From assembly GCA_025459355.1 (NCBI GenBank), contig JALOQS010000010.1:1-52494 (forward strand): 52,494 bases of DNA, given 5' to 3'. Made by a program: the position numbers and the translations under genes. This document shows positions 1 to 8,727 of the stretch, piece after piece. Position 1 is the first letter of the stretch, and each line of letters opens with the position of its first letter. The DNA comes from Pirellula sp. GTDB lineage: Bacteria > Planctomycetota > Planctomycetia > Pirellulales > Pirellulaceae. The notes beneath the pieces were generated by a model. It saw nothing but the letters and a program-made list of their open reading frames with translations, was not told where the DNA came from and ran no database searches.

Positions 1-237
1 AATGACAATCTCGCCAAATTTGCCAACGGCAACGATTTTCTTATCGGCAACCAATATCACTCCGTCAATGATCGGATCACCAACACTGGTCAAGACTTTA
101 CCGGCACGAATGGCAACGCTAGGCTTAGGTGCAGCGGGTTGTTCCGCCGTCGGTTCTTGTCCGAACGCTACGTCACGACCACAGCTAAGGGCCAGTAGCA
201 ACGCACAGAGCTTCCACACATTTCTTCGATTCAACAT
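1..237 (-). CDS. Amidohydrolase-fold exported protein, N-terminal part only (runs off left edge)
   Basis: Only the first 79 residues are in the window. Translation from the ATG at 237 gives a positively charged N-terminus (MLNRRN), a hydrophobic signal-peptide core ending near FGQ, a short Pro/Ala spacer, then a small beta-sandwich start of the imidazolonepropionase-like amidohydrolase type (RAGKVLTSVGDPIIDGVILV, then IVAVG). The start ATG overlaps the stop of the upstream gene as TAATG, so translation is probably coupled to it. It is the last visible member of a five-gene run of related proteins. The part that would hold the metal-binding HxH lies beyond the edge, so whether this copy is active cannot be judged. 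Family assignment rests on the N-terminal pattern and on the neighbours. Confidence 0.8.
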   Translation of the reverse strand, partial: MLNRRNVWKLCALLLALSCGRDVAFGQEPTAEQPAAPKPSVAIRAGKVLTSVGDPIIDGVILVADKKIVAVGKFGEIVI

Positions 238-2876
238 TATTGCGAATCCTTTTCGTAAACTATTTGCCCGTCGATGACAACGGCCAGTACCTCGGACGCT
301 AGATCAAGCGGCGAACCACTCAATACGACAAAGTCAGCATCTTTACCGACCTCTAGAGATCCAACTGAACCTAGCTGAAAAATTTGACTGGCTCGATCGG
401 TCAATCCACTCAAAGCAACTTGTCGACCAAGTCCCTTGTAAACGGAATAAGAAACCGCATCCGCCAATCCAGCCGCTCGCGCCGCAGCATTGGATTGAAA
501 CAAAAATGGAACGGAGTGAAGTGATAACTCGATCGGTATATTGACCGTTTTATCGCGAACCGTTTTCGTTAACGATGGCCCGACAACAATCGGTATCGAA
601 TGCTTGTGCGCGGTCTCGACCATTTTTGATGCCACATCGCCACCGACAATAACCAAAGCTAACCCATACTCTTCTTTGAACACGCGAATCGCAACATCGA
701 ACAGTGCATCCTCCTTGACCTCCACCATTGCCACAATCTTCTTGGCAAACAAATCACGGAATGGTTCCAAGTTCGCAAGCACGCGTGGCTTCTGAGGCTC
801 TTTAGGCATTTCAGGAGCTTTGAGCTCGGCCACTTCGCTAGGCTTTTCTTGGCTGGGCTTTTCTTGTTTGCTCGAACCAACATCTTCAGGCTTTGTCACA
901 CCGTTCGGTTTGCTGTCTGAAGCGGGCAGCTGTGTAACCGGTGCCGGTGCCTCTTTCTTTTCCGTCGGCTGCGTTGCTCCCCCGTCGGTCTTCTTGGCTT
1001 CTTCTAACTTCTTAGCTTCCTCAGCCTTCTTAGCTTCAGCAGCCTTTAGTGCCTCGTCATACTTTTTCTTGGCATCGTCGTACTCTTTCTTCTTACGCTC
1101 GTAGTCGGCGTACTCGCTCTCATACTTGGTCCAACTGTCGGTATATTGCTTGGCCGTTGCGAGCGTTCTCTTAATCGAGGATTCCGCCGCGCTTACCGTC
1201 CCGGAAAGTGCAAATCGAAGCGCTACCGGATCTTTCAAAACTCGCGGCTTATCTCCCAGCTTGAACGCAACGACAGGGCTCGGCAGTTGCGTGGAACTTA
1301 AAAAGGCCGTGGTCAACCCACCTTTTCTAGCCGCTTGAATCGATTCATCATCCATCGCCAATAGATCCCCCAGCTTGGTTTCTAACCCAACCTGAGCTGT
1401 CAACGGCGATCCCAGTCCAAGCTGCGACCCAACATCGATAAAGCCTGGAACGATGACTCCATTGGGAAAATGTTTGCGATCAGCGTTGGTCGGAATCGAA
1501 ACCTCTTTCCCAACTCCAATCAGCTTGCCGTTAGCCACAGCAATCATTCCGTTAGACACAACTCCGGTCGGCGTATAGATGGCCGATGCACTATACAACG
1601 AACCGGATGACTCGCCGACAGATTGATACTCTTTCTTGCCATTGACATAGGTTTCTAAAATCTCGGTGCCGTCTCGGAGCGGCTCGCCGGTCAATACGAG
1701 GAAATCGGCATCCGCCCCAGCTCTAAGCACTCCGATCTTTCCTTCTAGCCCCGACATCTTGGCAGGGTTCGCCGTCATCATCCTGATTACTTGCTCAATC
1801 TTGATGCCGCTTCTCAAGAACGATTTGGCCAAGAACATGACATCTTTCAAGTCATCGTCCGAACCCGGTTGAATAGCCACTTTCGAATCAAGCCCCATGG
1901 CAATCAGTTTGGCGGCGTTCTTCCAACTCGGCGAGAAGGCTTCATTTTCATCGGTCGGTATCGCGGGATTAGCAACCGCACCAGGGCTCGCATCAGGTCT
2001 CAAAACGACTCCCACGAAATCGGTTTCTTTCCACATCGATTCGTCTTCGAAGGGAACAACCGACGTCGGGAAAACCAACATCCAATTCAATTCGAACCGT
2101 TTCGCCAACTTGATGGCCGCTTCCACTTCGGACTGAGTCTCGGCGACAATGCGAAACGGCGATTTATTGGCAATTGCGAAAGCCAAAGCCTCAAGCCGAG
2201 CATCGTTTACGGCATCCGCCTCACGACTCGATTCTAACAGCGCTGCCAATCCGGACACTTGCTCCAGATAACTCGCACCAATCTGGGGGCGCGTTGGTTC
2301 CAATGGCCGATCGACGGAGACCGCGCCGACAGGTGGCTCATACACGGTGGGTGGGTTTAGAGCGGACCTGGAAAGAACCACTTTGATCCCGCTAGTATCT
2401 TTTAGTCTCTTTGTGTCCGGTAGTCCTTTGCCCAATTTGACCATTCCAGACTGACCGGGCAATAGACGTCGATTGGCAGGGGCAATATGGACGCTCGTTA
2501 CTCCGGACGACAGATACTGATCATATTCGCCGTAAAAATCAAAGGCATCGATGGCGCGATACTCCGGTGTAACGTTTCGTTCGTCGTCGGTGCTACCAAT
2601 GCCAATCGACGTTTCCATCGCAACAATACCAGGCATCACGGTCCGCCCGTTGAGGTTGTGCCGTTTCGCTTGAGGAGGAATGGTAACGTCGGTCGCCGAT
2701 CCAACGCTCTGAATCTTGCCCCCCTCGACGATGATCACCGCGTTTTTGATCGGCTCTCCATCACCCGGCCAAAGAGTATCGACAAAGTATGCATCGATAT
2801 CTCCCGCTCTCGCAGTTGATGCGATCAGCAACAGCGCGAGACTGCAAAGATGTTTCATGTTCATAGTGAATCGCAT
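237..2876 (-). CDS. Double-domain exported amidohydrolase-fold protein, metal site degenerate
   Basis: About 879 residues. A signal peptide (MKHLCSLALLLIASTARA) is followed by two amidohydrolase-type units. Each has the 'ADFLVLTGEPL' or 'ADFVVLSGSPL' C-terminal signature of imidazolonepropionase-like amidohydrolases, at about residues 415 and 845. The canonical PG(F)(I)DxHxHxG strand reads PGIVAMETSIG in unit 1 and PGFIDVGSQLG in unit 2, so both metal His are gone in each. Unit 1 keeps a PGSDDD near the place of the catalytic Asp; unit 2 has QSNA there. Unit 2 contains a long Lys/Glu/Ala coiled-coil and Pro-rich insert (about residues 645-750). The start at 2876 follows the previous stop by 4 bases; ATG 2864 or 2858 is possible and suits the signal peptide. 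The end overlaps the next start as TAATG. Hydrolase activity is doubtful; a binding or structural role in the periplasm is inference. Confidence 0.85.
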   Translation of the reverse strand: MRFTMNMKHLCSLALLLIASTARAGDIDAYFVDTLWPGDGEPIKNAVIIVEGGKIQSVGSATDVTIPPQAKRHNLNGRTVMPGIVAMETSIGIGSTDDERNVTPEYRAIDAFDFYGEYDQYLSSGVTSVHIAPANRRLLPGQSGMVKLGKGLPDTKRLKDTSGIKVVLSRSALNPPTVYEPPVGAVSVDRPLEPTRPQIGASYLEQVSGLAALLESSREADAVNDARLEALAFAIANKSPFRIVAETQSEVEAAIKLAKRFELNWMLVFPTSVVPFEDESMWKETDFVGVVLRPDASPGAVANPAIPTDENEAFSPSWKNAAKLIAMGLDSKVAIQPGSDDDLKDVMFLAKSFLRSGIKIEQVIRMMTANPAKMSGLEGKIGVLRAGADADFLVLTGEPLRDGTEILETYVNGKKEYQSVGESSGSLYSASAIYTPTGVVSNGMIAVANGKLIGVGKEVSIPTNADRKHFPNGVIVPGFIDVGSQLGLGSPLTAQVGLETKLGDLLAMDDESIQAARKGGLTTAFLSSTQLPSPVVAFKLGDKPRVLKDPVALRFALSGTVSAAESSIKRTLATAKQYTDSWTKYESEYADYERKKKEYDDAKKKYDEALKAAEAKKAEEAKKLEEAKKTDGGATQPTEKKEAPAPVTQLPASDSKPNGVTKPEDVGSSKQEKPSQEKPSEVAELKAPEMPKEPQKPRVLANLEPFRDLFAKKIVAMVEVKEDALFDVAIRVFKEEYGLALVIVGGDVASKMVETAHKHSIPIVVGPSLTKTVRDKTVNIPIELSLHSVPFLFQSNAAARAAGLADAVSYSVYKGLGRQVALSGLTDRASQIFQLGSVGSLEVGKDADFVVLSGSPLDLASEVLAVVIDGQIVYEKDSQ

Positions 2877-2880
2877 GTCC

Positions 2881-4218
2881 TTAATCCGCTGACGGGGCAA
2901 GTAGACGAGCGAGTTTCTCATCTTGGGAGCGATCATAAACCACTTCTCCACGAACGATGGTCTTCTCGACCCACGTTTCAAGCTTGAGTGGTTCACCGGT
3001 CAAAATCACAAGATCCGCGTCCTTGCCCGCTTCGATGGATCCGACAAATTCATCGATCCCCAACATCTTGGCTGGAACGATCGATAGCGTCTTGAGAGCT
3101 TCTCCCTCAGACATTCCATTTTTCACCGCTACCGCTGCTTGATACCAGAAGTAACTGCTCGCTGAAGTCGTACGGGCCGAACTTTCCGAGGTCTGAAAAA
3201 CAAAGGGTACGCCGGCGTCTTGGAAAACCTTGGTCAGTATAACCTTGCTATCTTTCTTGGTTCGCGGATCGGTCTCCCAGAAGATAAGTGTCGGATCTAA
3301 GACGACTGGTTGCTTGGTGCCCTTTAGCAATTCCGCAGCCTTGTAGGTGTTTCGACCTAACACAAATGTTGCGTTGAGCGAGTAATCTTTAACCAGTGAC
3401 TGCGCCGTGGTAACATCCATCGCGGTATCGCAGTAAAGGAAAACAGGCAGTTTGCCTTGCACGACCGCCATCATCGCATCTTGCCCTCGGCTAAGTTCGG
3501 CGGCTGAAGGAGGAGGTGCTCCATCGGCCGGTGCTTCAGCATTGGTTTCACCAGGCTGTTCGGTTGGTTTCTGTTCGTTGTTAGCTTCGCCGGTTGCTTC
3601 GGCGGGCTTATCCCCTTTTTCTGCTTCAGGTTGATTTTTCTTTTCAACCGCAATCTTGGCCTTCTCTAGTTCTCTTCTAAGTTTGGAGATATGGGCCATT
3701 CGACTTCCTGAAGTGGGTCGAAGAGAAATCTTCATCCCAACGTCCCGTTTCACAATCATGTCATTTACGTATTGACCCGATGTTTTCAACACGACGCCGT
3801 GACCACCGATGAGCGTGCTATTTCCGGGAACAATCGCAGCGGTCGTCACTCCGCTTCGTCGACACTCTTCAAAGAACTCCATGACTGGATCGATACCATC
3901 CACCACGGATAGAAACGGCACATTTTCATTTCGTTCATTCGCTTGCCCCATCCCCTCGGAGGTATGTGGATCGATGAAGCCAGGCATTACCACTTGTCCG
4001 GTTATATCTAAAACCTTGGCTTCGAGCGGGACCTTGATGTCTGCGCCGACGGCTTCGATTTTGCCATCGCGAACAATGATGGTCCCTTTCTCGATCGGTT
4101 CGCCTGCCAAGGTGATGATCTTGCCGCCGACGATGGCGAGCGTATCGTTACCCATTCCGGTATTGCAAGCACCCCAAAAGGACACCAAAGAACAAACGGC
4201 AATCTTAATCGTTTTCAT
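2881..4218 (-). CDS. Exported amidohydrolase-fold protein, metal site degenerate
   Basis: About 445 residues. The start at 4218 is supported by AGGGGAG seven bases upstream and by a signal peptide (MKTIKIAVCSLVSFWGACNTG); an in-frame extension to 4365 would overlap the upstream gene. The fold markers are KIITLAGEPIEKGTIIV, 'GVTTAAIVPG', 'GGHGVV' and the C-terminal 'GKDADLVILTGEPL'. The HxH strand reads PGFIDPHTSEG, so only the first His remains; the later Asp position reads QTSES. A Glu/Ala/Pro-rich low-complexity insert (about residues 190-245) sits in the barrel at the same place as in the sister proteins. It is followed by 'GKLPVFLYCDTAMD', which matches 'GQIPVRFEV' in the 931-residue relative. 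Spacing to the next gene is 4 bases. Catalysis is unlikely without the metal ligands, but a rearranged site cannot be excluded. Confidence 0.85.
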   Translation of the reverse strand: MKTIKIAVCSLVSFWGACNTGMGNDTLAIVGGKIITLAGEPIEKGTIIVRDGKIEAVGADIKVPLEAKVLDITGQVVMPGFIDPHTSEGMGQANERNENVPFLSVVDGIDPVMEFFEECRRSGVTTAAIVPGNSTLIGGHGVVLKTSGQYVNDMIVKRDVGMKISLRPTSGSRMAHISKLRRELEKAKIAVEKKNQPEAEKGDKPAEATGEANNEQKPTEQPGETNAEAPADGAPPPSAAELSRGQDAMMAVVQGKLPVFLYCDTAMDVTTAQSLVKDYSLNATFVLGRNTYKAAELLKGTKQPVVLDPTLIFWETDPRTKKDSKVILTKVFQDAGVPFVFQTSESSARTTSASSYFWYQAAVAVKNGMSEGEALKTLSIVPAKMLGIDEFVGSIEAGKDADLVILTGEPLKLETWVEKTIVRGEVVYDRSQDEKLARLLAPSAD

Positions 4219-4313
4219 TTTTACTCCCCTGAAACTTAGGTTGGAGTTGATGGATCTAGTGCGTAAACTCAAAGTCAATACTCCTAACCTATGAACCACA
4301 GTTTGAATCGAAA

Positions 4314-5588
4314 TCATTTCTTGTCCGATCCAGCTGAATGAATTTTTCCGTTGACCATGACCCACTGAATTGATGATGTGAACTCCAGTGGATCACCGTT
4401 AAAAGCAATCAAGTCGGCATCTTTATTGGTCTCGATGGAGCCAACCTGCTGGTCTATTTTCAAGATCTTAGCGGGACTCAACGTAATGCTCTTCATGGCC
4501 TGATTACGATCGAGTCCAAAGCGAGTCGCGAACCTCGCTTGATCAAGTAACTCGCTGCCGGCTAAACAAAAATCAATGCCCGCAGCCGCAAACTGACTCG
4601 CAACATTCCATCGACGCTCTGTCCCTTCAGGACCACGCAATCCTGCCGAGCTCGATCTCGATGTCAGGTCTGTGTATATGATCGATGGCTTGCGTTCGAT
4701 AATGTCAGCCATAATTCGATAAGCTTCATCACCACCGATTATGATGGGACGAACGCCAAACTCGTCTTGCAAAACGAACGTGCTACGAATGTCGACATCC
4801 TTGCGACTCACAGAGTAAATCGGCAACTCACCTTTCATGGCAGAGGCGATGATCGAACGGCTTTCCGGCGTAAGAAACGAAGCTGGTTGGTCGTTCTGTG
4901 TTTTGTGCATGGCGCTTCGCAAGATCCATACGACACCCATACGATTGGTTGGTTGACGCATAAAAATCGTATCAGGACGACCTCGTGCTTGGTTTCTTGA
5001 TGTGGGGTCGCTACTAAGCGCGATCGTCAAGCCATGCTTTTCGGTAAGGACCGTGGGCTTATCTTGGGAATGCCCTCCTCCACTGATTTTTATAATCGAG
5101 GAACAACCCGCGATGACACTTTGTGTTCCTGGTAACAAGTGAGCCGTCGTGATCCCTTCGTCAATCGCCTCTTTGAAATCCCTGGAATTGGGGTTGAGGG
5201 AAAATGACGTATAAAAGTCGGGTGCTACCTCTGTGGAAATCTCCGATGTTCCCCCAGCGATACCGTACGATGCGGCTGCATTCACCAAACCAGGCATGAC
5301 CCAATCGACCTCAACGGTTTCAATATCCGGAGCGTCGATCTGTCCTGCTACGATTTTGATCTTACCACTCTCTACTAAAACAGCGCCGGGAGAAATCGTC
5401 TCGCCCGTCCCAAGCACAACATGCTTGGCTCTAACGAGAATGACGTTGCTGTTTTCCGAATGGGCTGTATCGCGCTCGTTGCTGCGCGGTTCGCTGCTGC
5501 GTGGTTCGTTGCCGATTGATGTAAGAGTCGAGATCGATCCCAAAGTTAGGCTGCAAATCAGCAGCCCGAAAAACTTACGTCTTTGCAT
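4314..5588 (-). CDS. Exported amidohydrolase-fold protein, metal site degenerate
   Basis: 424 residues. The start ATG at 5588 overlaps the upstream stop as TAATG. A signal peptide (RRKFFGLLICSLTLGSISTL) is followed by a short Ser/Arg/Glu linker containing an imperfect 15-bp duplication (EPRSS EPRSN). The amidohydrolase beta-sandwich (VILVRAKHVVLGTGE) follows. The HxH strand reads PGLVNAAASYG, so both His are replaced, and the usual metal-binding Asp loop reads AGSELLD. The C-terminal half keeps the family hallmark 'SITLSPAKILKIDQQVGSIE' and 'KDADLIAFNGDPLEF'. It lacks the long low-complexity insert of its neighbours, which makes it the most compact copy. Second gene of the cluster; 95 bases separate it from the next. 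Family membership is clear, but the function is unknown. Confidence 0.85.
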   Translation of the reverse strand: MQRRKFFGLLICSLTLGSISTLTSIGNEPRSSEPRSNERDTAHSENSNVILVRAKHVVLGTGETISPGAVLVESGKIKIVAGQIDAPDIETVEVDWVMPGLVNAAASYGIAGGTSEISTEVAPDFYTSFSLNPNSRDFKEAIDEGITTAHLLPGTQSVIAGCSSIIKISGGGHSQDKPTVLTEKHGLTIALSSDPTSRNQARGRPDTIFMRQPTNRMGVVWILRSAMHKTQNDQPASFLTPESRSIIASAMKGELPIYSVSRKDVDIRSTFVLQDEFGVRPIIIGGDEAYRIMADIIERKPSIIYTDLTSRSSSAGLRGPEGTERRWNVASQFAAAGIDFCLAGSELLDQARFATRFGLDRNQAMKSITLSPAKILKIDQQVGSIETNKDADLIAFNGDPLEFTSSIQWVMVNGKIHSAGSDKK

Positions 5589-8383
5589 TATTGATTCTCC
5601 TCACTGACGATTATCTTGCCGTTTCGAACTCTCGCCAGGATCGTGCTCGAGAGATTGAGTGGGTCATCTGACCAAACCAAGAAATCCGCAGACTCGCCCT
5701 CCTTGAAGCCTACTTTTCCTTCGCATTCAGGAAAGAGTTTTGTATGACCACTCGAAATCGCAAAGCGTGCCCAATTCGGGTCCATCCCGTGCCTCACGGC
5801 CAAGCTCGCGGTGGCTCGAATTTGTGTTCCCGTTTCTCCCGCAAAGTAAACGTCAATTCCGCCCTTGTGGCAAGCGACGAGTTCATCCATGTAGACGGGA
5901 AAGTCACCTTCTTTTGTAGGCATTGCAATGATCGAGATTGCCAACTCTTTAAGCTCTGCTGCATACACTGACCAAAACGATGAGCCAATCAATGCAGCAC
6001 GCAATTTGTGATCACGAATAATTCGAATCGCGGCTTCTATCTCCGCTTCGTCGCTTACCTGGAATATGGCGAGTTGTTTACGATCTCGCAATTTTGCAAT
6101 GGCTTCGCTCCTCGACTTTTCGATGCTGGATAAAGTCGCGTCAGGAACAAACAATCTGGAGGGGGCTCGCTTTCCATCCAACGCATCACGAACAAACTTA
6201 ACCTGTCCTGCCAGACTCGATGGAAACCGATCGACATTGCGTGCCTCGGAGGACAAAACGATCTTGGCTCCGATTCGGTCAACTAATTTCGTTGGTGCCA
6301 GATCAGTGGAAACGAGCGACAACTGTCCTGCCAACGTGTTTGCTGAGGACGTGGTTAATCCCACCTTGAAAAGCCCGGTGCGTTCCATTCGTTGGCTGTT
6401 ACGCTGATCGGAGAGGGATAGGTCACTTGCACTTAGATGCGATGAATCGGAATCGGTGCCTCGTGCGTTCGCATCAATGCCGTAAGTCGAATAAACCGAC
6501 ACCAGTCCAGGCGTTATAAAAGCGTCCCCTAAATCGATTAACGATTCGTTCGTTGTTTGCGATTCCTCGGTCGTGGTTCCGACCTTTGTTATCTTTCCTG
6601 ATTCGAGGGCCAACTCTCCCGCCGACAGTCCTTGTGGAAGAAGTACTCGGGATGACTTCAACACAGTTCGATCCGCGAGTTGCGGTATGACTCGACGCGA
6701 TTCACCAACTTTCGAGACGCCGGATTGCGAATGGCTCGCAACCGCATCAGGCTTAGGCTCTTTGTATAGCTTTCCGTTGGCCATAATGAGGCCAATCGAC
6801 GAAGCGGTATCAAGCGGGTTTCCGATAAAGCCAACCAAATCGGCTTTGTAGCCAGGGGCAATCACGCCAATCTGTTTCTCACAGCCGATCAATCGAGCGG
6901 CATCCACGGTTACCGATCGGAGCAGCGACTCATGACTGAACCCGGCAGTTGCCGACACGGCGAGGTGCTCTCGCAACATACGCGATCCATTTCGGATATT
7001 GGATTTCGTTTGAACAACCACGACTCCTTGATAGCCATTGAGTAGCAGAGAAAGTTGCTCGATGCGATCCGCTGACGCTTTTGAAGGAATCCCCAGATTG
7101 GCGAAAGGACCCACCACAATTGGTGCTCTCGATTTCTTAACCTCGGCCAGAGATGAGCCTAGTTGATCAAGTCCCTCCCATACCCACTGCACCTCGGCAA
7201 AAGCTTTCTTAAGCTCCATCGCGTACCGAACATCGTTAGCATTTCGGACTTCAAATCGAACAGGTATCTGGCCAGTAATGACCCCTACTAACCGTTCCTT
7301 TACCAAATCTTTTTCTGGCTTAACGGGCTTCTTCGGAGTCTCTTTAGGTGGTGTCGCGGGGGCCGCTGCAGCGCCGTCTTTCGGTGCTGTCGGTTTATCT
7401 GTTGCTTCTGGTGGCATTGGTGTTCCGCCCGGATTAGGCGTACCAGATCCCGGCGTGCCAGATCCAGGCACTCCAGTACCCGGCGCAGGAGCAGGACCGG
7501 GACGTCGTTCTTCACCAGAATTCTCTCTGGACCGACGGGGGCGACCAGAACCTTCACCTGGTGAACGCTGGCTAGCATCAGCTGCCGTCGGTGCAACGTC
7601 TTGTTTAGGAGGTTCTGGTGTTTTGGCGGCATCCTCTTTGATTGCCTTCTCGTAGTCGTCCCACTTCTTTCTGTAGTCAGCGACACTCTGCAATGATTTC
7701 TTGATCGACTCAAAGCGAGCCGCTCGATCGCGATTCGATGGCGAATTGCCGAGCGACATCTGCAGACCAGCCGTTGGATTGAGGATATGCAATGAGCCTG
7801 GTGCACGAGGGGCAACCGAAACCGCAGCTCCGAGACCACTCATTGCACCTGCGGATGAAGGTTGCACGTAAACAGTCGTCACCCCGGCGTTTAAGACATC
7901 GGCCCAATCTTCAGCGAATGGATCCAGCGAATCGGTCGCGAGCAAACTGCCGTCGCTCGAGCCTGCATCTCCCGGCGCATCTGACATCCAAAGCTGACTA
8001 TTAACATCAATCCATCCCGGAGTGATCGATAAGCCCTTTGCATCGATGACTTGAGCGTTTTCTGGAAGCTTTAAATTGCCGTCACCAACAGCTTCGATAA
8101 GCTCCCCTCGAATCACAATGCGACCATTTTCGATGACAGGGCCGGTCATTGTATGCACGGTTGCGTTAACAATCGCAACCGCTGGGTCCTGCCGAGCATA
8201 CGTGACTCTCGATTGAGACGAAAACGGAATGGCGAAAGCAATCACGACAAGCAGTCTTGCGGCCACCAACAACGATCTCGAAAAACAAGCCTGCGGGGAA
8301 GGGAAGGCATGGCAAGAAAATCTGCCGATTCGAGGCCCCATATCGAGGCGTTGAGTATGCCGTTTTTGCTTGTTATCGATCAT
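5588..8383 (-). CDS. Double-domain amidohydrolase-fold protein, metal site degenerate (first gene of cluster)
   Basis: About 931 residues from the ATG at 8383; a TTG at 8446 would extend it by 21 residues but is less likely. An N-terminal hydrophobic stretch (LLVAARLLVVIAFAIPF, about residues 40-56) should export or anchor it. Unit 1 has PGWIDVNSQLW and unit 2 has PGLVSVYSTYG where PG..DxHxHxG is expected, so both metal sites are lost. Between about residues 225 and 345 unit 1 carries a Pro/Gly/Arg-rich insert with repeated GSGTPGSGTPNPGG-like sequence, in the same barrel position as the inserts of its neighbours. The unit ends keep 'GYKADLVGFIGNPLD' and 'GESADFLVWSDDPLN'. The stop overlaps the next ATG (TAATG). 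Being first, it probably carries the operon promoter in the 344-base gap upstream. Confidence 0.85.
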   Translation of the reverse strand: MIDNKQKRHTQRLDMGPRIGRFSCHAFPSPQACFSRSLLVAARLLVVIAFAIPFSSQSRVTYARQDPAVAIVNATVHTMTGPVIENGRIVIRGELIEAVGDGNLKLPENAQVIDAKGLSITPGWIDVNSQLWMSDAPGDAGSSDGSLLATDSLDPFAEDWADVLNAGVTTVYVQPSSAGAMSGLGAAVSVAPRAPGSLHILNPTAGLQMSLGNSPSNRDRAARFESIKKSLQSVADYRKKWDDYEKAIKEDAAKTPEPPKQDVAPTAADASQRSPGEGSGRPRRSRENSGEERRPGPAPAPGTGVPGSGTPGSGTPNPGGTPMPPEATDKPTAPKDGAAAAPATPPKETPKKPVKPEKDLVKERLVGVITGQIPVRFEVRNANDVRYAMELKKAFAEVQWVWEGLDQLGSSLAEVKKSRAPIVVGPFANLGIPSKASADRIEQLSLLLNGYQGVVVVQTKSNIRNGSRMLREHLAVSATAGFSHESLLRSVTVDAARLIGCEKQIGVIAPGYKADLVGFIGNPLDTASSIGLIMANGKLYKEPKPDAVASHSQSGVSKVGESRRVIPQLADRTVLKSSRVLLPQGLSAGELALESGKITKVGTTTEESQTTNESLIDLGDAFITPGLVSVYSTYGIDANARGTDSDSSHLSASDLSLSDQRNSQRMERTGLFKVGLTTSSANTLAGQLSLVSTDLAPTKLVDRIGAKIVLSSEARNVDRFPSSLAGQVKFVRDALDGKRAPSRLFVPDATLSSIEKSRSEAIAKLRDRKQLAIFQVSDEAEIEAAIRIIRDHKLRAALIGSSFWSVYAAELKELAISIIAMPTKEGDFPVYMDELVACHKGGIDVYFAGETGTQIRATASLAVRHGMDPNWARFAISSGHTKLFPECEGKVGFKEGESADFLVWSDDPLNLSSTILARVRNGKIIVSEENQ

Positions 8384-8727
8384 GGTCACCGGTGCTTGCA
8401 CAAAGTAAGACGAACATGGTTTACGACACTGAGTCCAAGATGACAAATTGCGATGCGACGCGGTGTCCGCGGCGTTGCGACAAGTCTAGGAACAGGATGA
8501 GGAGAGGTGTGTCACCCGAGCCGTACGCACAGTTTAGTCCGAACATCTTAACGTGCGGGCGAATAATTGCATCTCTTTAATTTCTAACCGTCGCAATTTC
8601 CGGATTTGTCACCATTCCGAGTTGTACAACAGGCTCGTTTGAATGCCTTTTTCCAACAATCCGGGGCCGCTCAAGGCCGGAAACGCAAGGTTTTCTGGAA
8701 TGCAGCCCATGACAAGGCTTCACGCGG
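8384..8727. other. Intergenic gap between cstA and the amidohydrolase cluster
   Basis: 344 bases without a convincing gene. Both flanking genes are on the minus strand, so the cstA terminator and the promoter of the amidohydrolase cluster should lie here. I found no good paired -35/-10 on the minus strand and no hairpin followed by a T-run. A GC-rich partial palindrome near 8660-8680 forms at most four pairs per stem and was not called. Confidence 0.6.

Noticed and set aside
1791-2237. Plus-strand frame of 148 codons
   Set aside because: Antisense to the double-domain amidohydrolase-like gene; no start site or domain.
7300-7839. Minus-strand frame of 179 codons, Arg/His-rich
   Set aside because: Out-of-frame reading inside the first amidohydrolase-like gene, caused by the low-complexity insert.
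8655-8685. GC-rich hairpin after cstA as a terminator
   Set aside because: Only four pairs can form per stem and no T-run follows.
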